Numbered from the stretch's first letter, positions 32,901-47,057 are shown. The stretch is DNA of 64,000 bases from Molossus alvarezi (GCA_037176705.1 JBAWUJ010000129.1:62001-126000), one strand, 5' to 3'. Numbers and translations are program-made. Notes: generated by a model from the sequence alone, not told the origin.

Positions 32901-33818
32901 TTTTGGAGTCCAACTGCACCAGGAATATCTAGGCGAGGAACTCAAACACAAAAACTTCCAGACAGAAGGGGATGTGAGGCAGAAAAGGCTCTTTAGATGA
33001 GCTGACAGCCTGCCTGTGCTTCCTAGGCCAGACGCGTAGGTGGGCTCGCTCCGTTTCCGTAATAAATGTGCATGAGTTCAGGTTGTGCTCCATTCACTTG
33101 CACTCACGTTGCAATAAATTCACGGAGCGAGCGGAAAGCAGATGTTATGTGCAGTGTCTCCTCCACCTCCTTCCCCATGAGAACACAAAGATCCAGTCTG
33201 GGGACAGCCCTCTGCCGGTGATTCAGGGGATCGTCCAGTCACACCTCTCTGGTGTCTGTGAGCGGCGGTGCAGGTCCCATTTTCATCACAGGCGGCCTTT
33301 GAGAGGGAGTGGGAGGGGGGCAGGGGGTATGGTCAAGTGGGAGGGCAGGAGGGAGCGGGAAGAGGGAACTCTGCAACACCTCATGAGTTTATTCTCTTTG
33401 GCTTTCCCCACACACTCACTGCTTCAAGAAGCAATGTGGAGTCACACCAAGATTCCCCACGGGAGAACAGGAAGGAGGGGTTGACGGCAGGCAAGTTTCC
33501 TTAGTAGGCCTCCTCCTCGCCCAGCCGCACCACTTGCCCTTGGCAGAGATTCCAGCGCCAGGCAAGGGGAGGAGTGGGGGCGAAAGCTTCACAGTGCCCA
33601 AAGGGTAGGGCCCCCGGCCCATGGGAAGCTGGAGGCAGGCGGGCCGAGCAGTAGAGGGGTGTCCCGTGGAACACATCTGCCGCTTTTCCATCGGACTGGA
33701 GCTTGGTGGGTTGTCGGGGCGGCGGCCCAAACACACGGGTGGAGGGGGGCGCTCGCCTAGGGCGGGACTTTTGGGGGGGTTGCCCCGCCGGTTCGGGGCC
33801 CGCCGCCACAGGAGTGGT
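28182..33818 (+). repeat. Unit 6 (5637 bp), type A
   Basis: Returns to the unit 1 states at all diagnostic sites, and is the last unit with the 55-base CTG tract. The change of array family lies between its CTG tract (ends 32503) and the first unit 7 private marker at 35050. Confidence 0.95.
32449..32503 (+). repeat. CTG/GTG tract, 55 bases (unit 6)
   Basis: Last short-form tract. The next unit carries the long form. Confidence 0.93.
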
Positions 33819-35633
33819 TCGCGGTGTCCTGCCAGGAATCCCTCCGTCACCCTCTTCAGTCCACCAAACCCCCTTTTTGTCTGGGAAAAGTGGACATGTG
33901 TAAAGAGGAGAAGCAAACGGACCACACAGCTCGGAGAGGCCGATTCACGTGGATTTTGTTTCCACGCGACACAGGTGTCAAGAAGTAAGTGTAAGGGATG
34001 AGGCCCCCACCTGCATTTCTCAGACCCGTGAAAGTAGTTTTCATGGCAGGTACTGCCGCGTGTCATTTGCCCCTACCCTGCTCCTACACACCGCCTTCCT
34101 TTTCCCCGGGGCGCAGGTGTGCTGCTAATTGCCACCATTCAGGGCGGCCGCGGCCCCGCCCCCTTCGCCCCGCCCCCGTCCTGACGGCCCATCCCCCTGT
34201 GCGCCGACCCGGCCAGCTGTCAACCTCCTCTGTGCGGAGCTTATCACAGCCGCCACCGGGCAGGTGCTGCGCGATTGCCACACGTCACAGTGAGGCCAGC
34301 CGGATCGCATCGCATCACATCGCATCGCATCGCATCCTGACTAACGGGGCCACGGAGACGCGTGGCCCAGCGCTCGGGAGCCCGGGCTCGTGGTCGATTC
34401 ACGGCAGCGGGAGGGTGCTTGGGACACTTGTCTTCTCTCCTCTGTTCTCTGCTTCTCTCTCTCTCTCGCTCGCTCTCTCTCTCTGTGTCTCTCTCTCCCG
34501 CCCCGCCCCCGTCTCCCTCTCCTCCTCTCTCTCACCCCCCTAGTCTCATAGAGCTCTCCTGTCTTGCAGGACAGGGAATTTCGCGGAGTCGTGGAAGGGA
34601 CTGCTCCCCTAGGCCCCTCCTGTGCCGAGGAAGGTCAGGCGGGCAAGCGGATCCCCGGGCGGATTTGGGGATTTCCTCGGAGCGAGGAGGCAGCTTCTCT
34701 GTGCGATCTCGGTTCCGGCGGAGGACACCTGCTGCGGGCAGCGAAGCCGGACCCCGGTGGCCTGGGGTTTGGGCCGGCGCCGCCGGTACGTCAACCATCC
34801 ACAGGAGTGGAAACGGTCCTGGTGCACACTGCAACTGTTTTCAGAGAGGTAGGGACTGTCGTGTCTTAGGTCAAATAAGTACTTTTGAAACATAAGTCCA
34901 TCAAATCAACGTGTTCATAGTTATTGCCTGATCCGCCCGCGCCCGCCCAGCCCCCAGCACACCAGGCCAACCCCAGCCGGCCTCGCCCCCCCCACCCTGA
35001 CACACACACACACGCACCCCCACGGACACGCACACCGCCCCGCCCCCCCCCACACACACTGACACAGCAGCGCCCAGTCACGGCCCGTTAGAGATCCGGT
35101 CCACTGGTGGACCCGGTCGCTGTCCGTTGCAGCGGCCAAGTCCGGTGCCGGGCAACCTGTCTCTCCGGTCGCCCAGGCAACCGGCGCGGTCTCGCGTCCC
35201 CCGCAAGTCGTCCTCGCTCGTTCGGTGCCTCGATCGCGTGACCGCGGTTCTGCGGGCAGACCCGGAAGCGGGCCGGAGAGAGGCACACACGCACAGACAC
35301 TCCCTCCCTCCCTCGCACACAGACACACACGGGCCTCCACACCTCCCTCGCTCCCTCCCCCCCTCCCCCCCTTGGCCTCTGGCCAAATACAAATACAGAA
35401 TCAGTCAATAAAACATTTCAATATCGCCGTGCTCTCGTCCTGTTCACGGGCTTTGCGTCAGTCTGCGGCGGCGGCGGCCCGGGCAGAGACCCTGAGAGGG
35501 CCGAGGAGATCTCCCCCTCCCTTTCGACCTGGAGAATGTTCAGTGGGCTGGCGAGGGAAGAGCGGCTGCCAGCCGCCGAGCCGGCCCGCGCGGTTTGTTT
35601 CTCACGGAAGGCTTCCGGGCCCGTGAGGAGGGA
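33631..35633. promoter_or_regulatory. CpG island, unit 6/7 junction
   Basis: First island of the long-CTG family. An A to C change at 35050 extends the C run ahead of the CA repeat. Confidence 0.7.
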
Positions 35634-38600
35634 GACGATCTGGTGGGAGACCTAAGAGTGTAGTGAGACATCAGGAGGGATACCTCGACTGGGAACATCC
35701 TCCCTGAGGAGCAAGGGGTTCCCTTCCCACCCCGGGCCCCCACCCAGCTCAGGATCCCAGTACCAGGAAGAGACGTCCCCATCCCTTGTGGCTGTGCAAA
35801 CCACCGGGAATCGAGGTCCAGGCTGAGGCTGCCGGGGTCCCAGGCAGTTCCTTTGAAAGGGCCTGCCCACGCACGGAGCTCCGGGGACCCTCTTTCTGCG
35901 GGCTGCAGAGTGGGGGTGGGTGGCAGGGAGGGACAGCGGCAGCTTGAAAGGCACCAGAGACATCCCTGGGAAGAACTGAGTCAGTCCTTTGGCATTGGGG
36001 TGAGAGCTGGAGGGGCAGCTTTGTCCCAGGCACACGTGCTGGTGGAGGCTGCTGTTCCATGGGTGAGCCCTTCCCTGGCGGGGCAGGCAGCCCGGTGGGC
36101 GGGCGCGCACCGTCCCTGGGACTCTGGTGACCTAGCACCCACTGTCTGGGCCACCCTGGTGATTGCCTGAGGCCCCGCCCCACGGCACATTCAGGCCCAC
36201 CCAAGCGGTGTCCATTGATTTTTCCCTAGGATTGGCCTGTCTTGGCTCCCGCTTCACGAGGTCCTAAATTCTCTGAAACCAACAACACCTGGCCTCAGCG
36301 AGCCCCATACCTCCTCTGGCTCACTGGCCCCAGGCCTGGCAGTAGTAGCAGCCAGCGTTGGGCCCCAGCTTGACATTGCCTAGGCACCTCCAAGACCAGC
36401 ACAGAAGGCAGCCATGTGTAGATCGCTTTGTAGCTTATGTCTGGTGGCCCCGGGGAGAACACACAGGGGCAGTGGCTGACCTCGCCTCGGAGCCAGCCTA
36501 GAAGAGTTGGCCTTTCCTTTGCTCCTTTTCCCTTCAGAATATTACAATGGCATCCGCAGTACCTGGAGGTGGGTCTTTGTGCTTCTTTCTCAATAGGCTG
36601 TACGTATGTGTTCTTTTTCTTGCTTCTCTCTTTCCTCCCTCCCTCCCTCCCTCTCTGGCTAGAGCCCTTTGGGGCTCAGGGCAAGACTGAGGAAGTTGTA
36701 CAGAGAGCTCCCACATGCCCACGGCCCTGTAGTCCCTGCTCTTTCTTCCCCAAGTCACACACGGGCAGGCACGCAGGCACCCAATGCGTGAATTTTCTGA
36801 GGCCCAGAGGCCTGCTGCAGAACTTAGGATGAAAACCCTACCCTGCTCTTTTCCAGAAAGACAGGCATGGGCCTAAGCAAGGTGGCCTGGCCTGGGCTGG
36901 GCCTGGGGAGTGGGGGTGGGGTTAGGGGGTGGGAAGGGAAGGCCAGGGCCACTTATTCCAAGGGAACAGCAATGGCTTGATTCAAATGCAGAGAGCCTGG
37001 GACTTTGCCTGAGGCTTCTACAACTCCCCCACACTTAGGCCACTGATTCCAAGCTGCAGGAAGGGAGCAGGGTCAGTCTGGAGCTGAAAGAGTTCGCCTC
37101 CATGTGCCAAAGCCGAAAACTGCCCTCCACCCTCTGAGAAAGGGCAGGGTGTGGGTGGGGGTGAGGTGGCGGTTGGGTGGTGGTGGTGGTGGTGGTGAGC
37201 GGTGGCGGTTTAGGGGTGCAAGTGCAGGGCATCCAAGGAGAAGTTAAAGAGTCCATCTCGGCGTCATAGATTCCCCAGGCCAAACGCCGGTGTGGAGTGA
37301 TGAGGGTCCAGGGAGGCCTGGTAGGGGATGAATGGACTCAGTAACCCTGTGTCTCGGTAACAACAAGCACACTCGTACTGAAACACTGTGCTCCAGCTGA
37401 CGATTTTGGTAACTCACCTTTAGGTACCCTTCACATGGATGGATGGAGAGATGGTTGGGTGGGTGGGTGGATGGATGGATGGTGAGCACTGAACTGGACA
37501 GACAGGACACACCGATCCTCCCTCCGACCACCGATTTCCAAGGGTAGGTCCGGGCCTAGGACATGGGCAACCCCCCATCAAGTGAATTTAGTTAACACCT
37601 TTGTAATTTGGACCATCAGTGAGTTTAGTGTAGGTCTCTGGGTCTGTGAGGCCACTACACAGGCCTCCCCTGAGCTCGCCTGTGTTCCTATGTGTATGTG
37701 GCCCCTGCTACGCGCACACGCGCGCACACACACGGTACTCTCCTCCGGAGAGCCCTGACTCCTAAGTCGTGATCCAGGGGTTGTTTGAAACATCACCCCA
37801 AAGGAGTGGACCCCAGGAGGGGGATGTGAACATATGTCCTAGATGCCAGTGAACTGTGTGTTCTTAAAAGGGTTCAGATCTGAGGTCGTAGGTGATGTTT
37901 ATATTTACTACCCTGCAATGAGAACCTAGAAACAAGTCAGGACATCAAAAATCCCTCTCTTTGAAAGTCAGGGAGTTCCTGCATGTGTCAGAGAGGGTCC
38001 CCTATTTGTCTCCTGGCCTTCCACAGAATTCACCCCAGGACCTGAGGTGTAATCTTTGAGTCTGATGAGTTTTTTGAGTCATTCTTTGTTGTTGCTGGTG
38101 CTGGTGCTGGTGCTGGTGCTGGTGCTGGTGCGGGTCCTGGTGTTGGTGGTGCTTCTGCTGCAGCTGCTGCTGCCGCTGCTGCCGCTGCTGGTGCTGCTGC
38201 TGCTGCTGTTGCTGGTTCTTCAGTTAATCCTCACCCGAGGGTATTTCCTTGATTTGCAGTTGGACACTGAAATGGCAGGATAATTCTGGGAGAAGAGGAA
38301 CGGAGAAACCGAGGCAGGAAAGTTAAACAGAGCCAAAGAGCTTTGCGGGACGTGTTTAGCAGGGCCTTGTCTTGAGAACCAGGCCAACAGACTCTATTTG
38401 TCACAGAAGTGTGCAGCAGAGGAGGGGGCACGGAAGGGGAGAGGGGGAGAATTCAGACACCACTCATCCTGAAGTTGTTGGGACAGCAGGGAGGGAGGGA
38501 GGGAGAGAGGAAGGAGGAAAGAAGAGTGTAAAGGAATGGACCAAGCAACCAAGCAACCAAGCGACAAAAGAGGCAGGTCCTTCCCAGGAATAGACCAAAG

Positions 38601-39530
38601 AAAAGGGGAGACTTTTGGAGTCCAACTGCACCAGGAATATCTAGGCGAGGAACTCAAACACAAAAACTTCCAGACAGAAGGGGATGTGAGGCAGAAAAGG
38701 CTCTTTAGATGAGCTGACAGCCTGCCTGTGCTTCCTAGGCCAGACGCGTAGGTGGGCTCGCTCCGTTTCCGTAATAAATGTGCATGAGTTCAGGTTGTGC
38801 TCCATTCACTTGCACTCACGTTGCAATAAATTCACGGAGCGAGCGGAAAGCAGATGTTATGTGCAGTGTCTCCTCCACCTCCTTCCCCATGAGAACACAA
38901 AGATCCAGTCTGGGGACAGCCCTCTGCCGGTGATTCAGGGGATCGTCCAGTCACACCTCTCTGGTGTCTGTGAGCGGCGGTGCAGGTCCCATTTTCATCA
39001 CAGGCGGCCTTTGAGAGGGAGTGGGAGGGGGGCAGGGGGTATGGTCAAGTGGGAGGGCAGGAGGGAGCGGGAAGAGGGAACTCTGCAACACCTCATGAGT
39101 TTATTCTCTTTGGCTTTCCCCACACACTCACTGCTTCAAGAAGCAATGTGGAGTCACACCAAGATTCCCCACGGGAGAACAGGAAGGAGGGGTTGACGGC
39201 AGGCAAGTTTCCTTAGTAGGCCTCCTCCTCGCCCAGCCGCACCACTTGCCCTTGGCAGAGATTCCAGCGCCAGGCAAGGGGAGGAGTGGGGGCGAAAGCT
39301 TCACAGTGCCCAAAGGGTAGGGCCCCCGGCCCATGGGAAGCTGGAGGCAGGCGGGCCGAGCAGTAGAGGGGTGTCCCGTGGAACACATCTGCCGCTTTTC
39401 CATCGGACTGGAGCTTGGTGGGTTGTCGGGGCGGCGGCCCAAACACACGGGTGGAGGGGGGCGCTCGCCTAGGGCGGGACTTTTGGGGGGGTTGCCCCGC
39501 CGGTTCGGGGCCCGCCGCCACAGGAGTGGT
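33819..39530 (+). repeat. Unit 7 (5712 bp), long-CTG family
   Basis: First unit with the expanded CTG/GTG tract (130 bases, 75 more than units 1-6). Markers against unit 1: A at 34340 (522), C at 35050 (1232), A at 35809 (1991), T at 36487 (2669), G at 36556 (2738), T at 37358 (3540). Position 105 equivalent is C. Confidence 0.95.
38086..38215 (+). repeat. CTG/GTG tract, 130 bases (unit 7)
   Basis: Six perfect CTGGTG hexamers (38095-38130), then an interrupted segment with CGG, GTC, CTT, CAG and two CCG triplets, then CTG triplets. The 75 extra bases include interruptions absent from the short form, so it is not a simple addition of pure repeats. It opens a 75-codon Leu/Val frame that has no coding meaning. 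Confidence 0.93.
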
Positions 39531-41345
39531 TCGCGGTGTCCTGCCAGGAATCCCTCCGTCACCCTCTTCAGTCCACCAAACCCCCTTTTTGTCTGGGAAA
39601 AGTGGACATGTGTAAAGAGGAGAAGCAAACGGACCACACAGCTCGGAGAGGCCGATTCACGTGGATTTTGTTTCCACGCGACACAGGTGTCAAGAAGTAA
39701 GTGTAAGGGATGAGGCCCCCACCTGCATTTCTCAGACCCGTGAAAGTAGTTTTCATGGCAGGTACTGCCGCGTGTCATTTGCCCCTACCCTGCTCCTACA
39801 CACCGCCTTCCTTTTCCCCGGGGCGCAGGTGTGCTGCTAATTGCCACCATTCAGGGCGGCCGCGGCCCCGCCCCCTTCGCCCCGCCCCCGTCCTGACGGC
39901 CCATCCCCCTGTGCGCCGACCCGGCCAGCTGTCAACCTCCTCTGTGCGGAGCTTATCACAGCCGCCACCGGGCAGGTGCTGCGCGATTGCCACACGTCAC
40001 AGTGAGGCCAGCCGGATCGCATCGCATCACATCGCATCGCATCGCATCCTGACTAACGGGGCCACGGAGACGCGTGGCCCAGCGCTCGGGAGCCCGGGCT
40101 CGTGGTCGATTCACGGCAGCGGGAGGGTGCTTGGGACACTTGTCTTCTCTCCTCTGTTCTCTGCTTCTCTCTCTCTCTCGCTCGCTCTCTCTCTCTGTGT
40201 CTCTCTCTCCCGCCCCGCCCCCGTCTCCCTCTCCTCCTCTCTCTCACCCCCCTAGTCTCATAGAGCTCTCCTGTCTTGCAGGACAGGGAATTTCGCGGAG
40301 TCGTGGAAGGGACTGCTCCCCTAGGCCCCTCCTGTGCCGAGGAAGGTCAGGCGGGCAAGCGGATCCCCGGGCGGATTTGGGGATTTCCTCGGAGCGAGGA
40401 GGCAGCTTCTCTGTGCGATCTCGGTTCCGGCGGAGGACACCTGCTGCGGGCAGCGAAGCCGGACCCCGGTGGCCTGGGGTTTGGGCCGGCGCCGCCGGTA
40501 CGTCAACCATCCACAGGAGTGGAAACGGTCCTGGTGCACACTGCAACTGTTTTCAGAGAGGTAGGGACTGTCGTGTCTTAGGTCAAATAAGTACTTTTGA
40601 AACATAAGTCCATCAAATCAACGTGTTCATAGTTATTGCCTGATCCGCCCGCGCCCGCCCAGCCCCCAGCACACCAGGCCAACCCCAGCCGGCCTCGCCC
40701 CCCCCACCCTGACACACACACACACGCACCCCCACGGACACGCACACCGCCCCGCCCCCCCCCACACACACTGACACAGCAGCGCCCAGTCACGGCCCGT
40801 TAGAGATCCGGTCCACTGGTGGACCCGGTCGCTGTCCGTTGCAGCGGCCAAGTCCGGTGCCGGGCAACCTGTCTCTCCGGTCGCCCAGGCAACCGGCGCG
40901 GTCTCGCGTCCCCCGCAAGTCGTCCTCGCTCGTTCGGTGCCTCGATCGCGTGACCGCGGTTCTGCGGGCAGACCCGGAAGCGGGCCGGAGAGAGGCACAC
41001 ACGCACAGACACTCCCTCCCTCCCTCGCACACAGACACACACGGGCCTCCACACCTCCCTCGCTCCCTCCCCCCCTCCCCCCCTTGGCCTCTGGCCAAAT
41101 ACAAATACAGAATCAGTCAATAAAACATTTCAATATCGCCGTGCTCTCGTCCTGTTCACGGGCTTTGCGTCAGTCTGCGGCGGCGGCGGCCCGGGCAGAG
41201 ACCCTGAGAGGGCCGAGGAGATCTCCCCCTCCCTTTCGACCTGGAGAATGTTCAGTGGGCTGGCGAGGGAAGAGCGGCTGCCAGCCGCCGAGCCGGCCCG
41301 CGCGGTTTGTTTCTCACGGAAGGCTTCCGGGCCCGTGAGGAGGGA
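39343..41345. promoter_or_regulatory. CpG island, unit 7/8 junction
   Basis: Same states as the unit 7 copy, including C at 40762 in the C/CA run. Confidence 0.7.
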
Positions 41346-44300
41346 GACGATCTGGTGGGAGACCTAAGAGTGTAGTGAGACATCAGGAGGGATACCTCGA
41401 CTGGGAACATCCTCCCTGAGGAGCAAGGGGTTCCCTTCCCACCCCGGGCCCCCACCCAGCTCAGGATCCCAGTACCAGGAAGAGACGTCCCCATCCCTTG
41501 TGGCTGTGCAAACCACCGGGAATCGAGGTCCAGGCTGAGGCTGCCGGGGTCCCAGGCAGTTCCTTTGAAAGGGCCTGCCCACGCACGGAGCTCCGGGGAC
41601 CCTCTTTCTGCGGGCTGCAGAGTGGGGGTGGGTGGCAGGGAGGGACAGCGGCAGCTTGAAAGGCACCAGAGACATCCCTGGGAAGAACTGAGTCAGTCCT
41701 TTGGCATTGGGGTGAGAGCTGGAGGGGCAGCTTTGTCCCAGGCACACGTGCTGGTGGAGGCTGCTGTTCCATGGGTGAGCCCTTCCCTGGCGGGGCAGGC
41801 AGCCCGGTGGGCGGGCGCGCACCGTCCCTGGGACTCTGGTGACCTAGCACCCACTGTCTGGGCCACCCTGGTGATTGCCTGAGGCCCCGCCCCACGGCAC
41901 ATTCAGGCCCACCCAAGCGGTGTCCATTGATTTTTCCCTAGGATTGGCCTGTCTTGGCTCCCGCTTCACGAGGTCCTAAATTCTCTGAAACCAACAACAC
42001 CTGGCCTCAGCGAGCCCCATACCTCCTCTGGCTCACTGGCCCCAGGCCTGGCAGTAGTAGCAGCCAGCGTTGGGCCCCAGCTTGACATTGCCTAGGCACC
42101 TCCAAGACCAGCACAGAAGGCAGCCATGTGTAGATCGCTTTGTAGCTTATGTCTGGTGGCCCCGGGGAGAACACACAGGGGCAGTGGCTGACCTCGCCTC
42201 GGAGCCAGCCTAGAAGAGTTGGCCTTTCCTTTGCTCCTTTTCCCTTCAGAATATTACAATGGCATCCGCAGTACCTGGAGGTGGGTCTTTGTGCTTCTTT
42301 CTCAATAGGCTGTACGTATGTGTTCTTTTTCTTGCTTCTCTCTTTCCTCCCTCCCTCCCTCCCTCTCTGGCTAGAGCCCTTTGGGGCTCAGGGCAAGACT
42401 GAGGAAGTTGTACAGAGAGCTCCCACATGCCCACGGCCCTGTAGTCCCTGCTCTTTCTTCCCCAAGTCACACACGGGCAGGCACGCAGGCACCCAATGCG
42501 TGAATTTTCTGAGGCCCAGAGGCCTGCTGCAGAACTTAGGATGAAAACCCTACCCTGCTCTTTTCCAGAAAGACAGGCATGGGCCTAAGCAAGGTGGCCT
42601 GGCCTGGGCTGGGCCTGGGGAGTGGGGGTGGGGTTAGGGGGTGGGAAGGGAAGGCCAGGGCCACTTATTCCAAGGGAACAGCAATGGCTTGATTCAAATG
42701 CAGAGAGCCTGGGACTTTGCCTGAGGCTTCTACAACTCCCCCACACTTAGGCCACTGATTCCAAGCTGCAGGAAGGGAGCAGGGTCAGTCTGGAGCTGAA
42801 AGAGTTCGCCTCCATGTGCCAAAGCCGAAAACTGCCCTCCACCCTCTGAGAAAGGGCAGGGTGTGGGTGGGGGTGAGGTGGCGGTTGGGTGGTGGTGGTG
42901 GTGGTGGTGAGCGGTGGCGGTTTAGGGGTGCAAGTGCAGGGCATCCAAGGAGAAGTTAAAGAGTCCATCTCGGCGTCATAGATTCCCCAGGCCAAACGCC
43001 GGTGTGGAGTGATGAGGGTCCAGGGAGGCCTGGTAGGGGATGAATGGACTCAGTAACCCTGTGTCTCGGTAACAACAAGCACACTCGTACTGAAACACTG
43101 TGCTCCAGCTGACGATTTTGGTAACTCACCTTTAGGTACCCTTCACATGGATGGATGGAGAGATGGTTGGGTGGGTGGGTGGATGGATGGATGGTGAGCA
43201 CTGAACTGGACAGACAGGACACACCGATCCTCCCTCCGACCACCGATTTCCAAGGGTAGGTCCGGGCCTAGGACATGGGCAACCCCCCATCAAGTGAATT
43301 TAGTTAACACCTTTGTAATTTGGACCATCAGTGAGTTTAGTGTAGGTCTCTGGGTCTGTGAGGCCACTACACAGGCCTCCCCTGAGCTCGCCTGTGTTCC
43401 TATGTGTATGTGGCCCCTGCTACGCGCACACGCGCGCACACACACGGTACTCTCCTCCGGAGAGCCCTGACTCCTAAGTCGTGATCCAGGGGTTGTTTGA
43501 AACATCACCCCAAAGGAGTGGACCCCAGGAGGGGGATGTGAACATATGTCCTAGATGCCAGTGAACTGTGTGTTCTTAAAAGGGTTCAGATCTGAGGTCG
43601 TAGGTGATGTTTATATTTACTACCCTGCAATGAGAACCTAGAAACAAGTCAGGACATCAAAAATCCCTCTCTTTGAAAGTCAGGGAGTTCCTGCATGTGT
43701 CAGAGAGGGTCCCCTATTTGTCTCCTGGCCTTCCACAGAATTCACCCCAGGACCTGAGGTGTAATCTTTGAGTCTGATGAGTTTTTTGAGTCATTCTTTG
43801 TTGTTGCTGGTGCTGGTGCTGGTGCTGGTGCTGGTGCTGGTGCGGGTCCTGGTGTTGGTGGTGCTTCTGCTGCAGCTGCTGCTGCCGCTGCTGCCGCTGC
43901 TGGTACTGCTGCTGCTGCTGTTGCTGGTTCTTCAGTTAATCCTCACCCGAGGGTATTTCCTTGATTTGCAGTTGGACACTGAAATGGCAGGATAATTCTG
44001 GGAGAAGAGGAACGGAGAAACCGAGGCAGGAAAGTTAAACAGAGCCAAAGAGCTTTGCGGGACGTGTTTAGCAGGGCCTTGTCTTGAGAACCAGGCCAAC
44101 AGACTCTATTTGTCACAGAAGTGTGCAGCAGAGGAGGGGGCACGGAAGGGGAGAGGGGGAGAATTCAGACACCACTCATCCTGAAGTTGTTGGGACAGCA
44201 GGGAGGGAGGGAGGGAGAGAGGAAGGAGGAAAGAAGAGTGTAAAGGAATGGACCAAGCAACCAAGCAACCAAGCGACAAAAGAGGCAGGTCCTTCCCAGG

Positions 44301-45242
44301 AATAGACCAAAGAAAAGGGGAGACTTTTGGAGTCCAACTGCACCAGGAATATCTAGGCGAGGAACTCAAACACAAAAACTTCCAGACAGAAGGGGATGTG
44401 AGGCAGAAAAGGCTCTTTAGATGAGCTGACAGCCTGCCTGTGCTTCCTAGGCCAGACGCGTAGGTGGGCTCGCTCCGTTTCCGTAATAAATGTGCATGAG
44501 TTCAGGTTGTGCTCCATTCACTTGCACTCACGTTGCAATAAATTCACGGAGCGAGCGGAAAGCAGATGTTATGTGCAGTGTCTCCTCCACCTCCTTCCCC
44601 ATGAGAACACAAAGATCCAGTCTGGGGACAGCCCTCTGCCGGTGATTCAGGGGATCGTCCAGTCACACCTCTCTGGTGTCTGTGAGCGGCGGTGCAGGTC
44701 CCATTTTCATCACAGGCGGCCTTTGAGAGGGAGTGGGAGGGGGGCAGGGGGTATGGTCAAGTGGGAGGGCAGGAGGGAGCGGGAAGAGGGAACTCTGCAA
44801 CACCTCATGAGTTTATTCTCTTTGGCTTTCCCCACACACTCACTGCTTCAAGAAGCAATGTGGAGTCACACCAAGATTCCCCACGGGAGAACAGGAAGGA
44901 GGGGTTGACGGCAGGCAAGTTTCCTTAGTAGGCCTCCTCCTCGCCCAGCCGCACCACTTGCCCTTGGCAGAGATTCCAGCGCCAGGCAAGGGGAGGAGTG
45001 GGGGCGAAAGCTTCACAGTGCCCAAAGGGTAGGGCCCCCGGCCCATGGGAAGCTGGAGGCAGGCGGGCCGAGCAGTAGAGGGGTGTCCCGTGGAACACAT
45101 CTGCCGCTTTTCCATCGGACTGGAGCTTGGTGGGTTGTCGGGGCGGCGGCCCAAACACACGGGTGGAGGGGGGCGCTCGCCTAGGGCGGGACTTTTGGGG
45201 GGGTTGCCCCGCCGGTTCGGGGCCCGCCGCCACAGGAGTGGT
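39531..45242 (+). repeat. Unit 8 (5712 bp), long-CTG family
   Basis: Carries all the unit 7 markers. The only difference I noticed is A at 43905 inside the CTG tract, where unit 7 has G at 38193. This is the most recent-looking adjacent duplication in the window. Confidence 0.95.
43798..43927 (+). repeat. CTG/GTG tract, 130 bases (unit 8)
   Basis: As in unit 7 but with A at 43905, turning one GTG into GTA. Confidence 0.93.
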
Positions 45243-47057
45243 TCGCGGTGTCCTGCCAGGAATCCCTCCGTCACCCTCTTCAGTCCACCAAACCCCCTTT
45301 TTGTCTGGGAAAAGTGGACATGTGTAAAGAGGAGAAGCAAACGGACCACACAGCTCGGAGAGGCCGATTCACGTGGATTTTGTTTCCACGCGACACAGGT
45401 GTCAAGAAGTAAGTGTAAGGGATGAGGCCCCCACCTGCATTTCTCAGACCCGTGAAAGTAGTTTTCATGGCAGGTACTGCCGCGTGTCATTTGCCCCTAC
45501 CCTGCTCCTACACACCGCCTTCCTTTTCCCCGGGGCGCAGGTGTGCTGCTAATTGCCACCATTCAGGGCGGCCGCGGCCCCGCCCCCTTCGCCCCGCCCC
45601 CGTCCTGACGGCCCATCCCCCTGTGCGCCGACCCGGCCAGCTGTCAACCTCCTCTGTGCGGAGCTTATCACAGCCGCCACCGGGCAGGTGCTGCGCGATT
45701 GCCACACGTCACAGTGAGGCCAGCCGGATCGCATCGCATCACATCGCATCGCATCGCATCCTGACTAACGGGGCCACGGAGACGCGTGGCCCAGCGCTCG
45801 GGAGCCCGGGCTCGTGGTCGATTCACGGCAGCGGGAGGGTGCTTGGGACACTTGTCTTCTCTCCTCTGTTCTCTGCTTCTCTCTCTCTCTCGCTCGCTCT
45901 CTCTCTCTGTGTCTCTCTCTCCCGCCCCGCCCCCGTCTCCCTCTCCTCCTCTCTCTCACCCCCCTAGTCTCATAGAGCTCTCCTGTCTTGCAGGACAGGG
46001 AATTTCGCGGAGTCGTGGAAGGGACTGCTCCCCTAGGCCCCTCCTGTGCCGAGGAAGGTCAGGCGGGCAAGCGGATCCCCGGGCGGATTTGGGGATTTCC
46101 TCGGAGCGAGGAGGCAGCTTCTCTGTGCGATCTCGGTTCCGGCGGAGGACACCTGCTGCGGGCAGCGAAGCCGGACCCCGGTGGCCTGGGGTTTGGGCCG
46201 GCGCCGCCGGTACGTCAACCATCCACAGGAGTGGAAACGGTCCTGGTGCACACTGCAACTGTTTTCAGAGAGGTAGGGACTGTCGTGTCTTAGGTCAAAT
46301 AAGTACTTTTGAAACATAAGTCCATCAAATCAACGTGTTCATAGTTATTGCCTGATCCGCCCGCGCCCGCCCAGCCCCCAGCACACCAGGCCAACCCCAG
46401 CCGGCCTCGCCCCCCCCACCCTGACACACACACACACGCACCCCCACGGACACGCACACCGCCCCGCCCCCCCACACACACACTGACACAGCAGCGCCCA
46501 GTCACGGCCCGTTAGAGATCCGGTCCACTGGTGGACCCGGTCGCTGTCCGTTGCAGCGGCCAAGTCCGGTGCCGGGCAACCTGTCTCTCCGGTCGCCCAG
46601 GCAACCGGCGCGGTCTCGCGTCCCCCGCAAGTCGTCCTCGCTCGTTCGGTGCCTCGATCGCGTGACCGCGGTTCTGCGGGCAGACCCGGAAGCGGGCCGG
46701 AGAGAGGCACACACGCACAGACACTCCCTCCCTCCCTCGCACACAGACACACACGGGCCTCCACACCTCCCTCGCTCCCTCCCCCCCTCCCCCCCTTGGC
46801 CTCTGGCCAAATACAAATACAGAATCAGTCAATAAAACATTTCAATATCGCCGTGCTCTCGTCCTGTTCACGGGCTTTGCGTCAGTCTGCGGCGGCGGCG
46901 GCCCGGGCAGAGACCCTGAGAGGGCCGAGGAGATCTCCCCCTCCCTTTCGACCTGGAGAATGTTCAGTGGGCTGGCGAGGGAAGAGCGGCTGCCAGCCGC
47001 CGAGCCGGCCCGCGCGGTTTGTTTCTCACGGAAGGCTTCCGGGCCCGTGAGGAGGGA
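45055..47057. promoter_or_regulatory. CpG island, unit 8/9 junction
   Basis: Has A at the 522 equivalent but the common C/CA run, unlike units 7 and 8. Confidence 0.7.

Noticed and set aside
38056..38283. 75-79-codon Leu/Val-rich frame resembling a membrane peptide in units 7-11
   Set aside because: It is the translation of the CTG/GTG tract. It is not available in the same form in units 1-6 and changes length with hexamer slippage.
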